DNA of 64,000 nucleotides from Metamycoplasma arthritidis. GTDB lineage: Bacteria > Bacillota_I > Bacilli_A > Mycoplasmatales > Metamycoplasmataceae. The notes beneath the pieces were generated by a model. That model was not told the origin of the DNA. It saw nothing but the letters and a program-made list of their open reading frames with translations, and did not search any database. Positions 59,354 through 64,000 of the stretch are shown here, one piece after another. Every line of letters begins with the position of its first letter. Position 1 is the first letter of the stretch. The stretch spans positions 186,001 to 250,000 of the forward strand of contig NZ_LR215047.1 in the NCBI RefSeq assembly GCF_900660715.1, written 5' to 3'. A program made the translations under genes and the position numbers.

Positions 59354-60505
59354 CTATTTTTTAATGGTATGTGTCCATTTTATTTTGTTTTCATCTTCTT
59401 GCGAAATTGGTTTATCATTAGTGTCAATTTTCAATTTCACTAACCCATCGTTAGCATCAAAGAATCGACGAGTAATTAGTTGATTGAAAACAAAATGTTG
59501 ATTTTCGTTTGCAAACATTTTATTGGTAAAGTTTATTTTCCCTTGAAGACGACCGAGGTAGTTCAATGGAAAATGCAATCCTTTGTCACCTTTTTTAGAT
59601 TTCTCTCAAGTTTGCTTATGTTTGTTTCAAACTTCGATAGTATCACAAATAATTTTTGATGTCCAAATGTTGTTATTTTCAATTGGAGCTAATTGTTTCA
59701 ATGACGCCGACATATAATTTGTCTTATTTGTTTCTAAAAATTCAAAATTGTGAATCTTGAAATTATCTAACATTTCTTCTTCTAATTTGTATTTTAAAGT
59801 GTGATCTTTAAATGAAATATTCTTATAAGTTACTTCGCCAACATCATATCATCCTTTTCCAGTTTCCATACCATTGATATTTACTGTTGTTTCTAGCACT
59901 TTTGCATTAATATTTCTATCATTTAAAAATCCTAAATTATAATTACCGTTATCAAATTTCATTTCGATTTCATGAATATGCGAAAACTTAATGGAATTGT
60001 TAATAACATTGATATTCTCTTTAAATTGAGAAGTAAGATTTTTAAAGGCTACTTCTAAACCTATTGCTACATTAGTGTATCCGCCACGGTAACCTTTTGT
60101 TAAATATATAGATAAAGATTTTAAATCATTTAAAGTAAATTCAGTTTCGTCTTTACTCTTAAATATGAAAAACTCTTTTGCGTCATCATCAGATTCATTG
60201 GGTCCGATTAATAACCCCTCTTTTCCGTTTAACTTGACCATAAAATGATGATTTGAATAACGTTCAAAAATTTGTTTTGCCATCCTAATTTTAAAATAAA
60301 CTTTTTTAGTTTTAAAGTCATATTTTAAAATAGCTGTTAAAGGAAATTTTTGCAATATTTCGTTATCAGCTATGTTGGTTGTGCCTAAGTCTCAACCACG
60401 CCCACGACGAACTACTTGTCCTCGATTAATTATAACTTCAGGAGTAGTTTTAATTTCGGTGTAATGCTTTACATCATAACTTTTTTCGTAGTATGGAAAA
60501 AACAT
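59354..60505 (-). CDS. Unknown 383-aa protein in the NucS-like operon
   Basis: A single frame with TGA (Trp) codons at several places; the ATG at 60505 has AAGGAGGAGAG upstream, a strong ribosome site. No signal peptide or membrane segment. Predicted beta-rich and polar, with repeated aromatic-containing strands (KVYFKIRMAKQIFERYSNHH, NGNYNLGFLND, INGMETGKGWYDVGEVTYK). I do not recognise the family. It lies just after a 40-aa ORF and downstream of a nuclease-like gene, all on the minus strand, between two tRNA clusters. Confidence 0.72.
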
Positions 60506-60628
60506 TTAATTAATCTCTCCTCCTTTGTTATCATTTTTTTCATCATTACCTAGTTCCTTTACTTTTTGCCTCAAAATTTTTAGAATGCTTTCCCTAAAAT
60601 ATCATTTTCGATATGCTTCCATATCCAT
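60506..60628 (-). CDS. Possible 40-aa small protein
   Basis: MDMEAYRKWYFRESILKILR, then a Lys/Asp/Asn-rich tail, with the stop directly abutting the next ATG. GAGGT lies ~12 bases before its start. It contains one TGA (Trp) and is amphipathic-helical in the first 30 residues. The tight junction suggests translational coupling with the 383-aa gene. It may be a real small subunit or only a leader peptide. Confidence 0.4.
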
Positions 60629-60688
60629 AAAAATTTCTACCTCAATGTATTATTTTAATTAATCGTATTAAACTATTTTGTTGCATTT

Positions 60689-61423
60689 CTATAGGTTATA
60701 TTCAATCATTTTATTTTCTCATGGGGTGTTTATAAAGGTAATTGAGTCGAATTTGTCAAGAATGTGTGTGCCGTTTTTAGTTTTGCCTAAAGGAAAAGTG
60801 CGATTTATTGCTATGAACTTGTTGCCAACCAATTCGAAAGGTTGCAATTGTATTAAAGAAATGTTAATGCCATGAGAAATTAATCAAGATATTCCTTGCA
60901 GCAGATGATTGTTATATCCTGAAGATATTAAAATGATTTGCTGTTCCAAATTAAAATGCGACAGAGGAGTATGATTTTTTAATAGAAATTCAGATAATTC
61001 TTTGACTAATGTTTCTTTGTTATTCTTTTTATCATTTCTAAGATGGCGAAATGAGAAAAAATCTTTAGTATTTCTAAATATTGCGTCGCAAAATTCATCT
61101 ATTGTTTTTAGCTGTGCAAAAGATTGCGCATACGAAAAACTTTGCTCAAATAAATTTTTTGTGTCAAAAATATCTCGCTTTATTTCAATTATTATTAAAT
61201 TTCCATTTGTGTCAACGAATAATAAATCACATCTTAGGTTCTCACATGAGCTTTTTTGTTTTCCTATATAAAACATTTTTCTTTCACCTAAGATGGTTTG
61301 GCGATTATTTATGATAAAGTCTTCTAAGGTTTTTTCGTCAATTTCTCACAATCTAAAAAAAGTTTGAAAAATTTCTTCTTTGATAAAAAGGCCCTTATCT
61401 TTCTTTTCAATTTCTAAAATCAT
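60689..61423 (-). CDS. NucS-like PD-(D/E)XK nuclease domain protein
   Basis: 244 aa. Residues ~30-85 resemble the DUF91/NucS catalytic core: LEDFIINNRQTIL, then CDLLFVDTNGNLIIIEIKRD, giving Asp66 and Glu80-x-Lys82 as the probable metal site. LFEQSFSYAQSFAQL follows, as in that family. The rest has no clear homology. A GGAG box precedes the ATG at 61423; TGA (Trp) at 60884 is read through to the TAG at 60689. NucS-type enzymes cut mismatched or branched DNA, and related domains occur in defence systems. The substrate here is unknown. Confidence 0.7.
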
Positions 61424-61504
61424 TTTTTGTCTCCTCACTTAGCATTCTAGCGCTACGTAAAAAGCGATATATTAAAAATAGGAAAAATATAGGAAAAGTA
61501 TAAT

Positions 61505-61540
61505 AAAAAACACCTTATGTAGGTGTCAGTCATTTCTGAA
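61505..61540 (-). terminator. Trailer motif and terminator of the eight-tRNA cluster
   Basis: Minus strand after tRNA-Phe CCA: one base, TTCAGAAATGAC (61540-61529), then ACACCT/AGGTGT hairpin and TTTTTT. The 12-mer is identical to that after tRNA-Leu. Confidence 0.8.
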
Positions 61541-61541
61541 A

Positions 61542-61617
61542 TGGTGGCTCCGGCAGGAATCGAACCAGCGACACACGGAGCTTCAGTCCGTTGCTCTACC
61601 AACTGAGCTACAGAGCC
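61542..61617 (-). tRNA. tRNA-Phe (GAA)
   Basis: GGCTCTG/CGGAGCC acceptor, ACGGA-CTGAAGC-TCCGT anticodon arm (GAA), encoded ACCA. Last gene of the minus-strand cluster Pro-Ala-Met-Ile-Ser-fMet-Asp-Phe, an order found in other mycoplasmas. Confidence 0.95.
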
Positions 61618-61618
61618 A

Positions 61619-61695
61619 TGGCGGTCCAGACGGGAATTGAACCCGCGATCTCTTCCGTGACAGGGAAGCGTATTAAACCACTTTACCACTGGACC
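61619..61695 (-). tRNA. tRNA-Asp (GTC)
   Basis: GGTCCAG/CTGGACC acceptor, CTTCC-CTGTCAC-GGAAG anticodon arm (GTC), GGTTCAATTCC T arm, encoded GCCA. Confidence 0.95.
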
Positions 61696-61696
61696 G

Positions 61697-61772
61697 TGGT
61701 TGCGGAGGTAGGATTTGAACCTACGTCCTTTGGGTTATGAGCCCAACGAGCTACCAACTGCTCTACTCCGCT
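61697..61772 (-). tRNA. Initiator tRNA-fMet (CAT)
   Basis: The anticodon stem has three consecutive G-C pairs (GGG-CTCATAA-CCC), and position 1 (A) cannot pair with A72. Both are initiator hallmarks. TAGAGCAGTTGGTAGCTCGT D arm; encoded ACCA. Confidence 0.92.
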
Positions 61773-61778
61773 ATATAC

Positions 61779-61869
61779 TGGCGGGCAATGAGGGATTTGA
61801 ACCCCCGCGGGCCTTGCAGCCCCTGGCAGTTTTCAAGACTGCTCCCTTCAGCCGCTTGGGTAATTGCCC
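61779..61869 (-). tRNA. tRNA-Ser (TGA)
   Basis: Class II tRNA of 91 bases: GGGCAAT/ATTGCCC acceptor, anticodon loop CTTGAAA (TGA), long G/C-rich variable arm, encoded GCCA. Confidence 0.94.
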
Positions 61870-61870
61870 T

Positions 61871-61946
61871 TGGTGGACCCAACAGGACTCGAACCTGTAG
61901 CCGACCGGTTATGAGCCGGTTGCTCTAACCGTTGAGCTATGGGTCC
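61871..61946 (-). tRNA. tRNA-Ile2 (CAT, lysidine type)
   Basis: GGACCCA/TGGGTCC acceptor, ACCGG-CTCATAA-CCGGT anticodon arm. A CAT anticodon on a body like that of the mycoplasma minor Ile tRNA, where C34 becomes lysidine to read AUA. The place between Met and Ser in the cluster supports this. Elongator Met is the alternative. Confidence 0.8.
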
Positions 61947-61978
61947 TCTTTATACAGATAAGTCTGTTGGATTTCATA

Positions 61979-62055
61979 TGGTAGCATCGAAGAGAGTCGA
62001 ACTCTTGACCTTCCGGGTATGAACCGGACGCTCTAACCAACTGAGCTACAATGCC
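61979..62055 (-). tRNA. Elongator tRNA-Met (CAT)
   Basis: GGCATTG/CGATGCT acceptor (wobble pairs at 1 and 6), GTCCGG-TTCATAC-CCGGA anticodon region, AGAGTTCGACTCT T arm, encoded ACCA. The GGTTCATACCC loop is typical of elongator Met tRNA. Confidence 0.85.
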
Positions 62056-62058
62056 GTA

Positions 62059-62135
62059 TGGTGGAGAGGAAGGGACTCGAACCCTCTACCTCCTGCGTGC
62101 AAGGCAGGCGCTCTGGCCAGGTGAGCTACCCCCCC
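62059..62135 (-). tRNA. tRNA-Ala (TGC)
   Basis: GGGGGGG/CCTCTCC acceptor with the G3-U70 pair that identifies tRNA-Ala, CCTGC-CTTGCAC-GCAGG anticodon arm (TGC), encoded ACCA. Two G-U pairs in an all-G 5' acceptor strand are unusual. Confidence 0.94.
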
Positions 62136-62143
62136 AAAAAAAC

Positions 62144-62220
62144 TGGTGAAGAAGACAGGATTCGAACCTGCGACCACTTGGTCCCAAACCAAGCGCTCTA
62201 CCAAGCTGAGCTACTTCTCC
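62144..62220 (-). tRNA. tRNA-Pro (TGG)
   Basis: GGAGAAG/CTTCTTC acceptor, CTTGG-TTTGGGA-CCAAG anticodon arm (TGG), encoded ACCA. First gene of the eight-tRNA transcript. Confidence 0.95.
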
Positions 62221-62310
62221 GTCTTAAATGCCATATCATTATATATAATTTTCTTGAAAGTAAATTAAAAAAACCATTTTTTTGCTTATTTGAGTATTTT
62301 CTTCAGAATA

Positions 62311-62338
62311 AAAAGGCACCCCAACTTAATGGGGCACC
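62311..62338 (-). terminator. Terminator of the 62407 gene
   Basis: Minus strand: GTGCCCCA and TGGGGTGCC form a short GC stem with wobble ends, then TTTTT, ~70 bases past the stop codon. Confidence 0.6.
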
Positions 62339-62406
62339 AACCGATTTTATTATTCAAACTTTATTGATTTATTAGATAGTGAAATATTGTCAATATAATT
62401 TTCATT

Positions 62407-62916
62407 CTATTGCTGGAATAGGATTCAAAACATTAGTCTAATCAAAAGATTCATCTTTCTATAATAGGTTGATTTATCGTAATATTTCTTGTACCATTTT
62501 TTATCTTTGCTACTACCGATATCATCTGGAGAATCTTCAAGAAACTCATTCTTTCAAAGTCTTCAAAAATCTGGGTCAAAGTTTTTTTCGTCTATCAAAA
62601 AGTCATAAAGGTTCTTTAATACGGAGTAAATCATATTTTTTAATCTAACAACTTTATTAAAACTTGTAAAGATTTTTAGCAAACTTAAATCATCTTTATC
62701 ATCGTCTTCACAAGAAATACTATTCTCTTCCTTGCTATTTAAGCCACGATTTTGACGAAATAATTTTATTATTGTACAGACAAATGCTTTTTTTAAATTA
62801 TAGAGATTATTCCCGCTTAATAAATTCTTGCGAAATTCTTTGAATAATTTTAAAGCTTTATCGCTCAGGCGCAACTCCTTATAATGGTAATGGTGTGGAG
62901 ATAGTTTGAGGAACAT
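62407..62916 (-). CDS. Unknown 169-aa protein
   Basis: One frame through four TGA (Trp) codons from the ATG at 62916, with AGGAAC ~11 bases upstream. Basic, helical N-terminal two-thirds (KALKLFKEFRKNLL, LKKAFVCTIIKLFRQNRGL) with a short acidic patch (CEDDDKDD), then a Trp/Tyr/Lys-rich tail. No signal peptide or clear membrane helix. I do not recognise it. It stands alone between the tRNA cluster and ppa. Confidence 0.6.
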
Positions 62917-62987
62917 ATATTTTTCTGTTCCTCATAACAAATTCTTACATAAACAAATAAAAAAGGTTGAAAATTTTAAAAATAAAA

Positions 62988-63013
62988 TTTTTTTGCCATG
63001 TTTTATGGCAAAA
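62988..63013. terminator. Bidirectional terminator after ppa
   Basis: TTTTTTTGCCAT and ATGGCAAAAAAA are a perfect inverted repeat with a 5-base loop, ~50 bases past the ppa stop. Confidence 0.75.
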
Positions 63014-63062
63014 AAAGAAATAAAATGTGTAAAGGCCCCTTTTTAAGGGTTTTACTTGAAGT

Positions 63063-63611
63063 TTAAAAATATTTTTCGGGGTGTTCCTTTTTCATTTTTT
63101 CAAGGAACGTCTTTTTAGGTAATGATCCTCATTTGTCCATTAACTTGACGCATTCTTCATATTCTTTATTAGCTCAAGCACTATCTTCAAAGCCGGTTAC
63201 CTTAGTAATGCCTTCCCCTTTATAGTTTTTATATGTTGAAAAGAAATTTTTAACTCTTACTAGTCACATCTGATCTAAATCATCTAGATTTTTAATGTGA
63301 TCCAAACGTCAATCATCAGCGTGAACGGCAATTAATTTTGTATCAGTTTCGCCATCGTCAATCATCTTCATTGCCCCAATTACTCTCGCTTCTAATGAAG
63401 TGCCGGGCATAAATGATTCTTGGGAATAAACTAGAACATCCAATTCATCGCCATCTCAATCAAGTGCTTCTTTTAAATATCCATAGTTAGCGGGATAGCT
63501 AAAGCCGCCTCTTAAGATTCGATCAACCTTGATTTTGTTAGTTTCGCGGTCATATTCGTATTTAATATTTGATCCTAATGGGATCTCGATGTTTACTTCG
63601 ATATTTTTCAT
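63063..63611 (-). CDS. ppa: Inorganic pyrophosphatase
   Basis: 182 aa, family I soluble enzyme that hydrolyses pyrophosphate. Seen: [52 protein letters not shown] with the metal-binding Asp cluster near residues 52-58, and [12 protein letters not shown] further on. The ATG at 63611 is fixed by homology; there is no ribosome site, and an extended -10 box lies only 7 bases upstream. TGA codons read as Trp. Confidence 0.96.
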
Positions 63612-63672
63612 GTTAATTATTTTAGCATCTTTATCTAAGGGGATGCTTTTTATTTTGATAAAATGCATAGAT
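63612..63672. promoter_or_regulatory. Divergent ppa/obg promoters, both apparently leaderless
   Basis: Minus strand: TGCTAAAAT (63619-63627) then 7 bases to the ppa ATG. Plus strand: TGATAAAAT (63656-63664) then 8 bases to the obg ATG. Both are extended -10 boxes, and transcription would start at or within 1-2 bases of each start codon. No Shine-Dalgarno sequence exists for either gene. Confidence 0.65.
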
Positions 63673-64000
63673 ATGAAATTTATCGATGAAGTTAATGTAT
63701 TAGTAAAAGCAGGCAAAGGTGGAGATGGCATAATTTCGTTTCGTCGTGAAGCCAATGTCGATCGTGGGGGTCCCGATGGCGGCAATGGTGGCCGCGGTGG
63801 TAATGTCTATTTTCGGGGTGATAGCGGCCTTAATACTTTGCTAGCTTTTCACTATCAAAATAAAATATCTGCCAAAGATGGTGAAAGCGGTAAACCTAAA
63901 AATGCTTATGGTGCGGCTGGAGCAGATGAAATTGTCAAAGTACCCTTAGGCACACTTGTTTATTATGAAGATAATTTAATTGCCGACGTGATTGAGCCTA
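63673..64000 (+). CDS. obg: GTPase Obg/CgtA, N-terminal part (cut by window end)
   Basis: The first 109 residues are the glycine-rich Obg fold: [60 protein letters not shown] and [10 protein letters not shown]. The full protein is a ribosome-associated GTPase acting in 50S assembly and stress control; its G domain lies beyond the window. It starts 62 bp from, and divergent to, ppa, with no ribosome binding site. Confidence 0.95.
   Translation, partial: MKFIDEVNVLVKAGKGGDGIISFRREANVDRGGPDGGNGGRGGNVYFRGDSGLNTLLAFHYQNKISAKDGESGKPKNAYGAAGADEIVKVPLGTLVYYEDNLIADVIEP

Noticed and set aside
59146-61504. Integrated element with attachment sites at the tRNA borders
   Set aside because: No integrase or transposase is present. 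The only shared border sequence is a 12-mer in inverted orientation that belongs to tRNA trailers.
61715-62375. Open frames with LEPSTSCVQGRR- or RIRTCDH-like products over the tRNA cluster
   Set aside because: These are the well-known false translations of tRNA genes and run antisense through tRNA-Met, Ala and Pro.

Overview
The window is a low-GC Mollicutes chromosome segment. Nearly every long gene is cut by in-frame TGA codons that fall at conserved tryptophan positions (alaS, rpoB, rpoC, metG, the F1-like ATPase genes), so UGA must be read as Trp (genetic code 4). The 16S sequence, the F1-like ATPase locus, the mraZ-rsmH-X-ftsZ division cluster and the many surface lipoproteins suggest a Mycoplasma of the hominis group (Metamycoplasma or a close relative). 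I cannot name the species from the sequence alone.

Layout. 1-5.0 kb: a housekeeping operon (mnmA end, alaS, ruvX, a DUF1292 protein, a membrane-anchored methyltransferase-like protein, greA). 5.0-10.0 kb: an rRNA operon with 16S and 23S, no tRNA in the spacer and no 5S attached. 10.1-19.3 kb: L10 leader, rplJ-rplL, rpoB-rpoC. 19.4-20.9 kb: an unknown membrane-tailed 515-aa protein on the minus strand. 21.4-23.8 kb: a TrmN6-like methyltransferase and metG. 23.9-34.5 kb: a minus-strand array of eight intact lipoprotein genes and one frameshifted lipoprotein pseudogene. 34.7-38.9 kb: a dprA-like gene and the nucleoside salvage operon deoD-deoA-deoC-upp. 39.3-41.3 kb: a lipoprotein with one rhodanese and two thioredoxin-like domains. 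41.9-45.4 kb: a HAD hydrolase, RNase HIII, then rpsT, rpsP, trmD, rplS. 45.6-54.2 kb: the mycoplasma F1-like (type 2) ATPase locus; five accessory genes are on the plus strand and face the alpha and beta genes on the minus strand. 54.5-58.2 kb: ftsZ, an FtsA-like gene, rsmH, mraZ. 58.3-62.2 kb: fourteen tRNA genes in plus and minus clusters around a small operon that encodes a NucS-like nuclease and unknown proteins. 62.4-64 kb: an unknown gene, ppa, and the start of obg.

Most notable is the lipoprotein array. Seven genes share one promoter design: a T13-T15 homopolymer lies directly upstream of the -10 box and fills the -35/-10 spacer, and in most of them a hairpin sits at the predicted 5' end of the mRNA. 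This is the classic design for length-dependent on/off switching. A two-gene cassette of about 2.26 kb is duplicated in tandem. One gene carries a 96-bp VNTR, others carry duplicated coiled-coil modules, and the pseudogene is broken by four one-base A expansions that all shift frame the same way. Together this looks like a contingency locus for surface variation.

Other points: the split orientation of the F1-like ATPase genes, the rhodanese-thioredoxin surface protein, the NucS-like operon between tRNA clusters, a divergent ppa/obg pair that both look leaderless, and an rsmH whose only family-consistent start codon is ATA.
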